Shown: piece after piece, positions 28,146 to 37,195 of the stretch
Position numbering within the stretch: position 1 is the stretch's first letter
Layout: every line of letters starts with the position of its first letter
Notes under the pieces: generated by a model
Seen by the model: the letters and a program-made list of their open reading frames with translations, nothing else
The model's database searches: none
What the model was told of the DNA's origin: nothing
Program-made: the position numbers and the translations under genes
Assembly (NCBI GenBank): GCA_007674295.1
Contig: CM017449.1
Span: 124,001-188,000 of the forward strand
Source: Antonospora locustae
Lineage: Eukaryota; Microsporidia
Direction: 5' to 3'
DNA: 64,000 nt

Positions 28146-28763
28146 CTAACATTTTTTATTAGAGAGTTGTTTGTATGCAGCACCTTGTTCGGGCACACGC
28201 CTTTTCAGATCCTTTCGGCCTCTTCTGTTTTCGATTCTTGCTCGTGCGATGTCAACTAAGTCCCTGTCGTCTTCACCCATTTCCATGCATGCAATCTTCT
28301 TTCTGCTCACTAATCTATTGTTTTTAACAATGCATATATCCTGTTTCTGCGTTTCAATGCCAAAGGTTCCTGTGTCCTTATTGAACACTCTCTTTTTCAC
28401 ACCCTCTGCATTCCCAGGCCAGTGAACCAGCGCGCTTTGTGCTAACTTGCTGCGTCTGGCTTCTTCAGCCAGCATCCTTTGATACATCTCGTAGCACTGC
28501 TGCGGAGACTTGTCTGAAAAGCACTGGGAAACAGAGCTCCACTGATTTGGAAACAAACGCACGACTTCCAGGAGCCGCACTGCATCTTCTTCCGAAAATC
28601 CCGTGCTGTATGCAGCGATTCTGTTCCAGCGCTCTTTGCATTGTCTTGGTGTTCTTCCTTGCAGCAGTGTAGATATCTTCGACCATTTGTTTGTTCCGTA
28701 CTTCATGACACCTACCTTGATTATGTCATCCTCAAGTCCTCTCCATCTCCTTTCGTTCAACAT
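28146..28763 (-). CDS. CEF1: CEF1/CDC5 spliceosome protein, shortened
   Basis: The protein has 205 residues with two Myb repeats: R2 about 7-49 (WRGLEDDIIKVGVMKYG, then WSKISTLL, then QCKERWNRI) and R3 about 55-98 (NQWSSVSQCF, then QQCYEMYQRML). Near the end, RDLVDIARARIENRRGRKDL matches the CDC5-specific EARARLANTQGKKAKRK motif. Cef1 is a core NineTeen-complex subunit. Yeast Cef1 is about 590 residues, so most of the C-terminal part is lost. The ATG at 28763 has CCCC 5-8 nt upstream; an ATG at 28796 would add 11 residues. Confidence 0.85.
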   Translation of the reverse strand: MLNERRWRGLEDDIIKVGVMKYGTNKWSKISTLLQGRTPRQCKERWNRIAAYSTGFSEEDAVRLLEVVRLFPNQWSSVSQCFSDKSPQQCYEMYQRMLAEEARRSKLAQSALVHWPGNAEGVKKRVFNKDTGTFGIETQKQDICIVKNNRLVSRKKIACMEMGEDDRDLVDIARARIENRRGRKDLKRRVPEQGAAYKQLSNKKC

Positions 28764-28812
28764 TATGTGGGGTGCATGTCGCAGATACAAACTCATCTAC
28801 ACTACACATGCA

Positions 28813-30177
28813 CTAACTCTCCTGCACATGGCCCCTTCTCAAAACACGGAAGTCACCTAGCAGTCTCTCGTGGTCAGAGATCTCCAGCATGATTCTCTTT
28901 CTCTTAACAGCATCAGACTCGCCTTCCATCTGGGTTCGGAGCTTCTCGATTTTTGCCTCAAGATCTGCAATTGGGAACCTGGGCGACATGTCCGTAGCCT
29001 TCCTCTGCAGCATGTTAATAACTCCTTTCTGCCTCTCAATCACTTCTGTCTTCTTCTTGCTGGCTTCTCTTATCTTCATAACCTCGCTGCTCAGGACCCC
29101 CAACTCCTTCTTGTACTTTCTGTGCTTCTCGATCACCTTACTTATCTGTGCAGCCGTCCTTGCATTCTCCTCGCGGAGCCTTTTGATCGCCTCCTCGCTC
29201 TTTTCAAGCTTCTCTCTCAGAAGAAGCTCTGTCTCCCGCGGTTGTGTCTTTAACTCTCTATTCTGTGTCTTTAACTCCGTGCTCTCCTCCCGCATCTTCC
29301 GCACTTCATCCTTTACTTTCTGAAAAAATCTTTTGATCTCTCTCTCGTCTAGAAAGTTCACAGGATGCCCACACAAAAAGTGGTTCAGATCCGCAATGCA
29401 ACCACATAACAGGTCTACCTGTTTGTTTCTTTCCTTTGCATCGCTCTCTGACCTTGCAAGGCTGTTCTCTAGCCTTGTGACAGCCTCTCCACCTGTCTTC
29501 CTTATGTTTCTTATCTCGATGTCCTGTGCATCAAGCATAGCCCTGATCTCCGCATCTTGTCTGCTTGCCGAAGTCACCAACCGGCGGACGTCTTTCATAA
29601 GCCCAAGGACGTCTGGAACAACACTGTCACGAATGCTCTTTAGCAGACAAAGGGCCCTTTGTTCATTCTTAAAGCTGATTTTCACGTCGCCAAACAGCAC
29701 AAAATGCAACTCCATGAGCTGCGAACGTACAGCTTCTGTGTTTCCTGCACTCAGGCTTGCAAGTATTCGCCGAAGAAGCGTTCTGCAACTACTAGAGCTA
29801 CCTAGAGACATGTTGATTTTGTCGATCTTATCGTTCATTGTCAGAAATAGACTGTATATGCTTGACAAAAGCGTACTATCCTCGCTGTTTTCGTTTCTAC
29901 CTGGGACATTGTCGCACGAAATGTCACTAAAACCAAGCTGGTCCTCGAGAATCGTAGATAGCGTGTGCTTTAGGTCTTCAAGCACAAAACAGTCCGTGCT
30001 CCGTGGACTCTCGCCGCCGGCAACATGATTGCATTCGGGAGTCTCTATGTCTTTTCCATGCAACTCTTCGGGACCAATCGGCTCAAGAACACTCATTGAG
30101 TTGTCAGTCGCATCTTCGAGCCTGCTACCTCCATATGTCATGTTCAGCGAGATGTTCGAGTCACTCATTTCAGGCAT
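28813..30177 (-). CDS. coiled-coil protein of unknown function
   Basis: The protein has 454 residues. The N-terminal 130 are Ser/Asp-rich and probably unstructured. From about residue 190 to 430 the sequence is a long Glu/Lys/Arg-rich coiled coil (for example REKLEKSEEAIKRLREEN), broken by a short non-coil segment with CGHPVNFLDEREIKRFF. I recognise no family; structural proteins of the spindle pole, nuclear envelope or trafficking machinery look like this. CCC lies a few bases before the ATG. It is downstream of the Exo70-like gene on the same strand with a 52-nt gap. Confidence 0.75.
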   Translation of the reverse strand: MPEMSDSNISLNMTYGGSRLEDATDNSMSVLEPIGPEELHGKDIETPECNHVAGGESPRSTDCFVLEDLKHTLSTILEDQLGFSDISCDNVPGRNENSEDSTLLSSIYSLFLTMNDKIDKINMSLGSSSSCRTLLRRILASLSAGNTEAVRSQLMELHFVLFGDVKISFKNEQRALCLLKSIRDSVVPDVLGLMKDVRRLVTSASRQDAEIRAMLDAQDIEIRNIRKTGGEAVTRLENSLARSESDAKERNKQVDLLCGCIADLNHFLCGHPVNFLDEREIKRFFQKVKDEVRKMREESTELKTQNRELKTQPRETELLLREKLEKSEEAIKRLREENARTAAQISKVIEKHRKYKKELGVLSSEVMKIREASKKKTEVIERQKGVINMLQRKATDMSPRFPIADLEAKIEKLRTQMEGESDAVKRKRIMLEISDHERLLGDFRVLRRGHVQES

Positions 30178-30229
30178 AATGGGCTGAAAAAATTTATTCT
30201 CAGGGTGCTCTGTAATGGTCTAGACATGC

Positions 30230-31702
30230 CTAACGTCCGGAAAAGATCTGGCTCAGGCCTTCGAACATGTCTGCAGCCGTGATGCTGTACACCGAGTTTT
30301 CAACAGCGCTTCTCACGACGTCTACCACACCTTCGACAACTTCTGCCCTGACATCGTCGGGCAAAAAATACCGTTTCTGTACCTCGATATTTGTATTTAG
30401 AAAGCCTGTTATGTTGGTGCCTCTCCTCTTCTCGCACTCTTTTCTCCAGACCTGCACAATTTCTTTGCTGCATTCCGCGATCATGTCATGCAGCTTCTCT
30501 CCACCGTGCTCCTCCAGGAAATTCTGTATGACATAGAGATTGTTGATCATAAAAGTGCTCCTCCTAATTCCAGTGATAGATCTCGACACATTCACAACCT
30601 TCTCGTAGCACTTACTCCCAAGCTCAACCTCAAGATCCCTCACAGACTTCGATGCAATGAGGGGGCATCTATCCATAAACGTCAGACCAAGGCTTTCGTT
30701 TCTTCTGACTGCTTTCACAATTGTGTTGGTGTGGATGACAAACGACTCGGTGTCACAGAACTTGTTTGGGGCAGTGGTACTGCCGATTCGCTCATATAGC
30801 GCTGCGATTAGATTATTGAACATCTTGCAACACTCCTCTTTCAAGTCGCGAAAACGCCCAAACATCGGTTCAAACTTGTTTAGAGGTGGTGCAAAAATCG
30901 GTGCAAGAGCAAGGAGAAATGCGACATCCTCAGGTCTGCCTCTCTTTTCTATGACCATGAGCATGCTCGAAACCTTCTGTTTCGTGTCGGCGAGAAGAAT
31001 CTCTGTGATGCTTCTCGTTGCGTTGTCCGCATCAACCGGCCCCAGCAGCGCACTACAGGTTCTCTCGATCTCGGAGAAGAGGCTCTGGTGCCCTGCAATT
31101 CTTGCCACAACGTCACCGAATCTCGTTTCAGATGACCTGAAGCGGAACCTCTCGTAGAAAACTTCCACATACCGGTCCAAAAATCGCTTTCTGTCCCAGC
31201 ACTCAGCAAGAAACTTTGCAAACTTTGGAGCATGCGGAGCTTCAAACCCAGGTGCGTACCTTCTCAGCGAATGGAAAAATGCATTTTCGCATATCTTGAT
31301 GTTCATGTCAATAAAAGGCCTGTGTTGCTTTTCAAAATCACGGACTATGTCTACACGCTCATATGCTCTCAGGCGACTCATGCTGCAAAGTACATCCACC
31401 ATGCGCTCGACAAACATGCTGCTGTCAAGATGACCAAGACTTGGTATGCCATTGTAATGTGTGTCTTTCTTAAGATGATCAATGCCAGAAGCTACATCTC
31501 TATCGGTGGAAATGAAAATCTCATAGAATTCAATCGCCCTCTTTATGTTGTCTCTAGGGCGCATGAGCTCGTCCAGACTGTCTATATTTGCAAGTTGTGC
31601 ATCCCTTACCTCGTCATTTGTCTCGTTCCGCACTCTTTCAATCTTCAGGGCAAGCTCCTCGCACCTATACACCTTCTCTGGTGTGATGCCCGGTTCTGCC
31701 AT
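30230..31702 (-). CDS. Exo70-like tethering complex subunit (tentative)
   Basis: The protein has 490 residues, all helical. The N-terminal RPRDNIKRAIEFYEIF recalls the Exo70 stretch R-x-x-N-I-x-x-x-L-x-x-x-E. The middle part has FMINNLYVIQNFLEEHG, like the Exo70 NNxxYI stretch. The C-terminus is a helix pair, VVDVVRSAVENSVYSITAADMFEGLSQIF, placed like the Exo70 ending. Exo70 targets secretory vesicles to the plasma membrane. Other CATCHR tethers such as COG6 share this fold, so the subunit name is uncertain. GGCCC directly precedes the ATG. It is divergent from CET1 with a 48-nt gap. Confidence 0.45.
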   Translation of the reverse strand: MAEPGITPEKVYRCEELALKIERVRNETNDEVRDAQLANIDSLDELMRPRDNIKRAIEFYEIFISTDRDVASGIDHLKKDTHYNGIPSLGHLDSSMFVERMVDVLCSMSRLRAYERVDIVRDFEKQHRPFIDMNIKICENAFFHSLRRYAPGFEAPHAPKFAKFLAECWDRKRFLDRYVEVFYERFRFRSSETRFGDVVARIAGHQSLFSEIERTCSALLGPVDADNATRSITEILLADTKQKVSSMLMVIEKRGRPEDVAFLLALAPIFAPPLNKFEPMFGRFRDLKEECCKMFNNLIAALYERIGSTTAPNKFCDTESFVIHTNTIVKAVRRNESLGLTFMDRCPLIASKSVRDLEVELGSKCYEKVVNVSRSITGIRRSTFMINNLYVIQNFLEEHGGEKLHDMIAECSKEIVQVWRKECEKRRGTNITGFLNTNIEVQKRYFLPDDVRAEVVEGVVDVVRSAVENSVYSITAADMFEGLSQIFSGR

Positions 31703-31750
31703 GGGCCGTACAGTCTGTGTAGCTTTGCAGAAAATATTTATCCCAGAAAT

Positions 31751-32395
31751 ATGGATGATGTTCCCCAGGACCTGCTGAAAAAAAGCTCGTGCACAATCAA
31801 AACTGCATTTGCTGATCTCTTAAATGTGAGAGGCGACAGGTATCTTGAGGTCGAGGCGCGACTCGGCATAATTCTGGACAGGAGGTCAGGATCGCGTGTG
31901 AGCATGGGTGCAGCACACCCCGTTATTCTCTCATCGCAAAAGCCTGATTTCTACTTTCAGAGCGGAGTTTCCACATCTTTCTTCCAGAACGCGCACAGGA
32001 TTCTTGCTGGAATGGAGTCTGTCCGCGCAGAAGAGGTCGTTGTTGTCAAGAACAAGATAAGGGCGATATACTCTTGTGGAAAAAGAATGTTCATGAGGAA
32101 GGTTAGGCTTCGTACATTTGAAATACATTTTCCCTCTTGCCAATACGATGTGAGAGTAAGCTTCAGCAAGGAGGAGCTTCTTGGAGACAGCGAGCATACC
32201 GGTGCTCTGATGAAAAAGGGCCCGGGGCTTCGCAGGGAAAGAGACCGGATGTCTGTCTCTACAAAGTTCTACAGATTCGACCTAACATCAGTGAAAACCC
32301 CAGAGAGCATCAGTCACGAGATAGAAATAGAGGTTACGGACTTTGGGTTCAACAGAGACGAATTCTTCTGCATTTTGGAGAACATGGCACGGTAG
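31751..32395 (+). CDS. CET1: mRNA 5'-triphosphatase, tunnel family (Cet1)
   Basis: The protein has 214 residues and is essentially the catalytic domain alone. LEVEARLG and HEIEIEV supply the paired metal-binding glutamates of the triphosphate tunnel. KNKIRAIYS and STKFYRFDLTSV give the basic strands. The enzyme removes the gamma phosphate of nascent mRNA before capping; this fold is fungal/protist and unrelated to the human enzyme. The ATG at 31751 has CCC 6-9 nt upstream; the frame is open further upstream but without the signal. Its stop is 5 nt from the convergent PRE3 stop. Confidence 0.85.
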   Translation: MDDVPQDLLKKSSCTIKTAFADLLNVRGDRYLEVEARLGIILDRRSGSRVSMGAAHPVILSSQKPDFYFQSGVSTSFFQNAHRILAGMESVRAEEVVVVKNKIRAIYSCGKRMFMRKVRLRTFEIHFPSCQYDVRVSFSKEELLGDSEHTGALMKKGPGLRRERDRMSVSTKFYRFDLTSVKTPESISHEIEIEVTDFGFNRDEFFCILENMAR

Positions 32396-32400
32396 TCTTG

Positions 32401-33021
32401 CTACCCTGTCACAATCATGTCGCCCGGAACAAAGTATCTTGACACGCCATCCTCACTTATCGAAGCCATTCTTATGCAACCCCCAGACATGTTGTCGCGT
32501 TTTGTAGCACATCCGATTGCGTTTCTTACAAACGCAAGACTCTCTTCGAGCGTCATGTCCTGCTTCCAGTTCGTATCGCAGTACCCATATATGAAGGCGG
32601 ACCCAGAGCCACCCAGAGCCCACTCGGACTCGATTATTGTCCCACCTAGGTCCACACTGAAGACAGCTCCCTTGCCCGTGCTGTCACACCCCGCAATTAT
32701 CAACTTTGCAAGCAGCCATCTGTTGTTGTAAATAATATTTCTCGCCATTGTCGCCGCCCTTCTCACCGTAGGCCTCTCGCCCTCAACGATCTCCAGCGAC
32801 TTCAGCGAATCGATAATGTATCTTGTAATCATCTGTGTGTCTGCAGAGCTTCCTGATACGCAGCAATAAATGGTCTCGCTCAGTCTCTTCAGCTTGTCGG
32901 TCATGTTGCTTGGAATGTATGTTCCCATCGACGTCCTCGTATCTGCGCCAAGAACAACCCCTCTACAGTACCTTACAGCCATAATTGTTGTGCCGGTTGT
33001 CTCCTCCAACTCAGAAAACAT
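32401..33021 (-). CDS. PRE3: 20S proteasome subunit beta 1 (caspase-like)
   Basis: The protein has 206 residues with a very short propeptide ending at Gly10. The mature N-terminus would be Thr11 of TTIMAV, the catalytic nucleophile. Asp in GADTRTS and Lys in TDKLKRL complete the site. The order GVVLGADTRTSMGTYI, IYCCVSGSSADTQMI and ALGGSGSAFIYGYCD identifies beta 1 (PSMB6/Pre3) rather than beta 2 or beta 5. CCC is adjacent to the ATG at 33021. RPN7 and RPN10 of the regulatory particle are also in this window. Confidence 0.93.
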   Translation of the reverse strand: MFSELEETTGTTIMAVRYCRGVVLGADTRTSMGTYIPSNMTDKLKRLSETIYCCVSGSSADTQMITRYIIDSLKSLEIVEGERPTVRRAATMARNIIYNNRWLLAKLIIAGCDSTGKGAVFSVDLGGTIIESEWALGGSGSAFIYGYCDTNWKQDMTLEESLAFVRNAIGCATKRDNMSGGCIRMASISEDGVSRYFVPGDMIVTG

Positions 33022-33130
33022 GGGCAGCAGCTGCCCATATTTTTGGGCTTCAGCACATGACCCAACCGCATGTGTCTACATGTAGTACAGCATATTACAC
33101 CTAATCAAACACAAAAGTAAACAAACATTT

Positions 33131-33820
33131 ATGCTCGCATATATTGCCTCAATGGCTGCTATTCTCTTGTGTATGCTTGTTGTCTTGCACCGCGTGTCGC
33201 AAATAGAGCCGCTACACATGATCATGTACTCTAAAAGCAGTCACAGCAGAGAGTACACTAAACAGGGCGTCAGTGTCTCTCTGATGGCAATCCTCTTTGC
33301 GGTACCTGTAGCTGCTGCAGGTGTTGCAAACTGCAGAGTATCTGGGCGTGCACAGACTCTGGCAGCAACAATGGTGTCGTTTTGGGTGGCACAGTGCATG
33401 GCGTCGCTTGTCTCTGAGATCATAAAGTTGGTTGTTGGAGAATGCAGACCGGACTACTATTCTAGGCACTGTGGCATAAACCCACTTAATAACTGCGATA
33501 GACACATTCTTTCCGACGGAATGAAAAGCTTTCCGTCGGGACACACCGCCATTGCATTCTGTAGCGCGACATTTGCAGTGCTTCTTGTTCACTCTGCCCT
33601 CTGTGCCTGCCTACACAGACCTTGGCGCATTCTTTTATCATATGTTCTTGGCGCTCTTCTGTTTGGCATCGCCTTCTTTGTAGGACTATTAAGAATATGG
33701 ACCAACAAACACTTTGTACACGATGTGGCTGCTGGTGCACTTATCGGAGTGGTTGTAGGTGCTGCAAACCACATGTTGATGGTACACTTTGTGAAGAGAC
33801 ATGAACAGCCTCCCAAATAG
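33131..33820 (+). CDS. PAP2-family lipid phosphate phosphatase
   Basis: The protein has 229 residues and about six membrane segments. All three PAP2 motifs are present: KLVVGECRP (Lys99 to Pro107), PSGHT (135-139, catalytic His138) and R188-x5-H194-x3-D198 in RIWTNKHFVHDV. Lpp1/Dpp1-type enzymes dephosphorylate phosphatidate, lysophosphatidate or diacylglycerol pyrophosphate, so it could supply diacylglycerol to the acyltransferases at 46-52 kb. No CCC/GGG run precedes the ATG at 33131; an ATG at 33152 is an alternative. Confidence 0.9.
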   Translation: MLAYIASMAAILLCMLVVLHRVSQIEPLHMIMYSKSSHSREYTKQGVSVSLMAILFAVPVAAAGVANCRVSGRAQTLAATMVSFWVAQCMASLVSEIIKLVVGECRPDYYSRHCGINPLNNCDRHILSDGMKSFPSGHTAIAFCSATFAVLLVHSALCACLHRPWRILLSYVLGALLFGIAFFVGLLRIWTNKHFVHDVAAGALIGVVVGAANHMLMVHFVKRHEQPPK

Positions 33821-33856
33821 CACCTTGGTCTTGCATATGCCTGAAATAAAGCCCCA

Positions 33857-35038
33857 ATGGACATCTTCGGAACAACAGAGAAACTTGCTGAGAAGGAACA
33901 GCGTGACAGAAAGAGTCTGGAAAAGTTCGTCAATGGCACAATACACTTTAAGGTGCTGTTTCCTGCCAAGGGATACAACAGAGAGACTCTTCCTCTTTTG
34001 GTGAGAGCAAAGGAACTTTTCCAAACGCAGCTACCAAAGATGCCGCGCGAGTACATTCTGAAACAGGTATTTGATCCAAAGCACAGGACGATTTGTATGT
34101 TCTGTGCTGAGGAAATGGTGGGTGCAATATGCTTTAGAACGTTTTTTGAGCAGCAGTTTTGCGAGATTGTATTTCTTGCAGTAGACTTTCGGTCGCAGAT
34201 AAGGGGCAACGGTGGCTTTATGGTAAGTCTTTTTAAGGAGTACTTCAAGTCAGAGATTGCAAAGCACTACTGCGACTCGAGTAGAGACGAAAGTTATGTT
34301 GAAATAGTGGAAGCCTGCATGTTTCGCTACACACCACTTGAATTTCCCATATATCTCATGACATATGCTGACAACTCAGCAATAGGGTTTTTTAAGAAAC
34401 AAGGGTTTTCACGCCAAATAAGATTTGACAAATGGCCCGGATACATAAAGGACTACGAGGGCGGGACGCTCATGGAGTGCATGGTATATTGGGAGGTGAA
34501 CTATATGAATAGCCACAGCGCAATAGATTGTGCCAAAGAAGCTATTTTCGGGGATATATCCAAGGAGCCGATATACGGGCCAATCACTGGAGAATATGTT
34601 CTGCATATAAAAGAATTCGCCTGGGTTAGAAGGGAGGCTGCCGCAGAGAGTCATCTGCTGCGTCGTGAACAGGCTTGGGGAAACTTTCTCGAGTACATGA
34701 TTGCAGACATCTCCGCAAATACCTCTGCATGGCCCTTTTTGCAGCCTGTCTGTGCTAGGGAGGTACCTGACTACTACAAGGTTATAAAGAAGCCAATGGA
34801 TCTATCTGAGATGCAGAAAAAGGCAAGTGCTGGGAAATATAGGCACCTTTCAGACTTCGAGGCTGACTTTTTTCTGATGATAAACAACTGTTACCACTAC
34901 AATGGCAGCACGACGCAGTACTACAAGTGCGCACAGAACCTAGAAGCATACTACCGCCGAAGAGCAGCAGGATACCGAAACAAACCGCTCATAAAAAAGT
35001 TTTGCAGCAGTAGAAAACTAGAAGCAACTTCTGCATGA
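33857..35038 (+). CDS. GCN5: histone acetyltransferase GCN5 with bromodomain
   Basis: The protein has 393 residues: a GNAT HAT domain (about 25-230) then a bromodomain (about 280-380). Landmarks are LFQTQLPKMPREYI, CEIVFLAVDF with the catalytic Glu, FFKKQGFS, WPGYIKDYEGGTLMEC, and in the bromodomain VPDYYKVIKKPMDL and NNCYHYNG with the acetyl-lysine Asn. The acetyl-CoA loop RGYG reads RGNG, and about 30 extra residues (KHYCDSSRDESYVEIVEACM onward) sit between it and the TYADN strand. It is the catalytic subunit of SAGA; TRA1 and a TAF12-like protein are in this window. CCCC lies just before the ATG. Confidence 0.92.
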   Translation: MDIFGTTEKLAEKEQRDRKSLEKFVNGTIHFKVLFPAKGYNRETLPLLVRAKELFQTQLPKMPREYILKQVFDPKHRTICMFCAEEMVGAICFRTFFEQQFCEIVFLAVDFRSQIRGNGGFMVSLFKEYFKSEIAKHYCDSSRDESYVEIVEACMFRYTPLEFPIYLMTYADNSAIGFFKKQGFSRQIRFDKWPGYIKDYEGGTLMECMVYWEVNYMNSHSAIDCAKEAIFGDISKEPIYGPITGEYVLHIKEFAWVRREAAAESHLLRREQAWGNFLEYMIADISANTSAWPFLQPVCAREVPDYYKVIKKPMDLSEMQKKASAGKYRHLSDFEADFFLMINNCYHYNGSTTQYYKCAQNLEAYYRRRAAGYRNKPLIKKFCSSRKLEATSA

Positions 35039-35104
35039 TCACTGCTTGGTTTCGGGTCTCTATTATGTTGTTTTAGAGCGCGCTTTTACAGACTTGCAGT
35101 ATAC

Positions 35105-35653
35105 TCAGATGCTGGCCCATATTCTGTCTGCAACATCAGATGCATTCATTTTTTCGTCAATATTTATGCAGATGACATCATTTTTCTTGCGATTTCTTAC
35201 AGATGCCCGAATACCCTCACAATCCACAAAGTCCACACCAAATCCCCTGACCAGCTCAAGAAAGAGGGAGTTAACTGAGGGTTGGTATCCTGTTCTCAGA
35301 AGTTCCTCTTTCTCCGTAATTTCCAATCTCTTCGTATGCATCCTGTCCTCAAGAGCAAATACATCCTCCTCCAGCCTCACTAGATTCTTTGCTTGCAAAA
35401 GGCGTGTCTTTGTAAGATGAGTAATTGCATCTTCAAGCTTCTTGTATGCATGTTTCAGATGCACCGAGTCAGAATCTAACTGGTCATTTTGTCTCAAAAG
35501 CTGGCTCAGCTCATTTCCCAGAGATTTTAATGCACGGTCATAGAACGCAACCTGATCTCTTCGCTTTGCAAGCATTTCTCGAAGCAGCAGTTCACTGCCT
35601 TCGAGACTGTACAACCCAGAAAGTTCTACTATCTGGTCACATATTTCCTTCAT
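35105..35653 (-). CDS. SPC24: NDC80-complex kinetochore subunit Spc24
   Basis: The protein has 182 residues: a coiled coil (about 15-115) followed by a compact globular end. That end reads NSLFLELVRGFGVDFV, then ASVRNRKKNDVICINIDEKM, then VADRIWASI. This fits the Spc24 RWD-like head, in which an LxLxxYRxLGI helix is followed by an IRN-x-DV strand and a final IW helix. It would dimerise with Spc25 and anchor NDC80 to MIS12. The ATG at 35653 has CCC 7-9 nt upstream; an ATG at 35704 would add 17 residues. Spc25 remains an alternative. Confidence 0.6.
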   Translation of the reverse strand: MKEICDQIVELSGLYSLEGSELLLREMLAKRRDQVAFYDRALKSLGNELSQLLRQNDQLDSDSVHLKHAYKKLEDAITHLTKTRLLQAKNLVRLEEDVFALEDRMHTKRLEITEKEELLRTGYQPSVNSLFLELVRGFGVDFVDCEGIRASVRNRKKNDVICINIDEKMNASDVADRIWASI

Positions 35654-35748
35654 ATGTATGGGTTCTCTGCTGCTCTGTTCTGAGTTGTTCAAACCCCCTG
35701 GCATTCTGTTAGGAGATACTCCAAAATAACTCAAAATACAGGTCCCTA

Positions 35749-36447
35749 ATGTATAACATAATTCTGCCCACGTACAATGAGGTAGAAAATCTAGAACCAC
35801 TTGTGCACATGATACACAATGAATTCGCGGAGATGTCCAGAGAGTACATAATTGTCATCGTAGACGACAACAGCCCAGACGGCACGTTTGAAAAGGCAGA
35901 GGCTCTCAGCAGGACATACAACGTGACTTCTGTGAAGCGGGACAGAAAACTTGGGCTTGCCAGTGCGTATGCAGAAGGGCTTTTGCACTGCACCGGAGAG
36001 TATGTGTTTACGATGGACGCGGACATCTCGCACGACCCAAAGTATCTGAAATCCTTCATAAGCATTCAGGCTAGCAAAAATTGTGATGTTGTAATGAGCA
36101 CGAGGTACAGCAGCAATGGTGGCGTATACGGATGGCCTTTCTGGAGAAGAGCAATGAGCCGCGGTGCAAACAACATCGCACAGGTGATTCTTGGAATAGA
36201 GAGCTCAGACGCAACAAGTGGATATCGTTTGTACAGAAGGAGCACGCTTGAGTTTCTGCTCTCTAGGACAACATCAATAGGGTATTCCATCCAGATGGAA
36301 ATTGCATACCTTGCAGAAACATGCAATCTGCGCATTGCAGAGGTCCCCATTGTTTTTGTGGATAGAACAAGAGGAAGGTCCAAGTGCGGAACAACAGAGG
36401 TTCTGCATTTTCTTGTCACAGTTCTTGTACTATTTGCAAGACCCTGA
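35749..36447 (+). CDS. DPM1: dolichol-phosphate mannosyltransferase
   Basis: The protein has 232 residues, a GT2 glycosyltransferase. IILPTYNE and the acidic motifs VDDNSPDGT and TMDADISHDP bind GDP-mannose and metal; GYRLYRR and VPIVFVDRTRGRSK follow in the expected order. It makes dolichol-P-mannose for GPI anchors and protein O-mannosylation at the ER. There is no clear long C-terminal membrane segment, so it may be the human-type soluble form that needs DPM2/DPM3 partners, although the end (VLHFLVTVLVLFARP) is hydrophobic. CCC precedes the ATG by a few bases. Confidence 0.93.
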   Translation: MYNIILPTYNEVENLEPLVHMIHNEFAEMSREYIIVIVDDNSPDGTFEKAEALSRTYNVTSVKRDRKLGLASAYAEGLLHCTGEYVFTMDADISHDPKYLKSFISIQASKNCDVVMSTRYSSNGGVYGWPFWRRAMSRGANNIAQVILGIESSDATSGYRLYRRSTLEFLLSRTTSIGYSIQMEIAYLAETCNLRIAEVPIVFVDRTRGRSKCGTTEVLHFLVTVLVLFARP

Positions 36448-36490
36448 CATAAACACACAAAGCAAATGCTGGCTCTCATAACATATTTTA

Positions 36491-36928
36491 TCAAGACACA
36501 TTCCATGAAATTCCAAAGGCTCGGCAGTACACCCTTACGATAACAGCCATAGGAACACTTCTTTGTTGGCCTAGCTTCGAATCCATGCACATTTTTATAT
36601 AAAGCCTTTCATTCTGCATCTGGCTTTCACTCTTTCTGTTTTTCTCCGCAAGCACACCTCTTCTTACAGTTGATTTCAGACATCTTCTTCGGTTCTGAAA
36701 CCATATCTGAATTGTCTTTGGTGGCATTCCTAGCAACAAAGAAAGTACCTGTTTTGTCCCTCCGTCGGGATAACATGATATCTCAAATATATCCTCAAGA
36801 AAACTAAGCTCTCTCGATGTTTTTTCGCTTCGAGGTCTCTCTACAGTTCTATTTACAGTGCTTCTGAGAAGTAACAAGCCCAAAACTGCCTCCGCCATGT
36901 CCTCTTCAACTCTGTTTTTTTCCCCCAT
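36491..36928 (-). CDS. homeodomain transcription factor
   Basis: The protein has 145 residues. A homeodomain spans about 33-92: SRELSFLEDIFEISCYPDGG (helix 1), a second helix TKQVLSLLLGM, and the recognition helix PKTIQIWFQNRRRCLK with the invariant WFQNRR. Microsporidia keep small families of such proteins. Target genes cannot be told. The start at 36928 lacks a clear upstream CCC/GGG run, although GGG follows the ATG. A second in-frame ATG lies 10 codons in. Confidence 0.88.
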   Translation of the reverse strand: MGEKNRVEEDMAEAVLGLLLLRSTVNRTVERPRSEKTSRELSFLEDIFEISCYPDGGTKQVLSLLLGMPPKTIQIWFQNRRRCLKSTVRRGVLAEKNRKSESQMQNERLYIKMCMDSKLGQQRSVPMAVIVRVYCRAFGISWNVS

Positions 36929-37195
36929 TTATCCGAGTGACAATTCACAATACTCTTTTATTTGTAGCAAATCAGATATTTATTGCTAACCTTAATTTAT
37001 TTCCAATGCATATATATAAATGCACGTTCCTGCTTCTAGTCTAGCTACACCTTTCTCGACAAACCCATGTAGAAAAACTTTCATGGAACATCTTTTCCGG
37101 CAGTATCACTTCCACCATTTGGTCGTCTACAAACGGCTTTCAATTAAATAAGGTAGCCAATATCACGGTGATAAGATGTAGATGCCTGTGAGGAA
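36929..37195. other. intergenic region, 267 bp, no gene assigned
   Basis: It lies between the homeodomain gene and the 3' end of POL12, both on the minus strand. It is AT-rich with TATATATAAATGC near 37011. A 22-codon plus-strand frame starts at an ATG near 37083 and ends beside an AATAA-like run; I do not call it a gene. No tRNA or snRNA core was seen. Confidence 0.5.
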
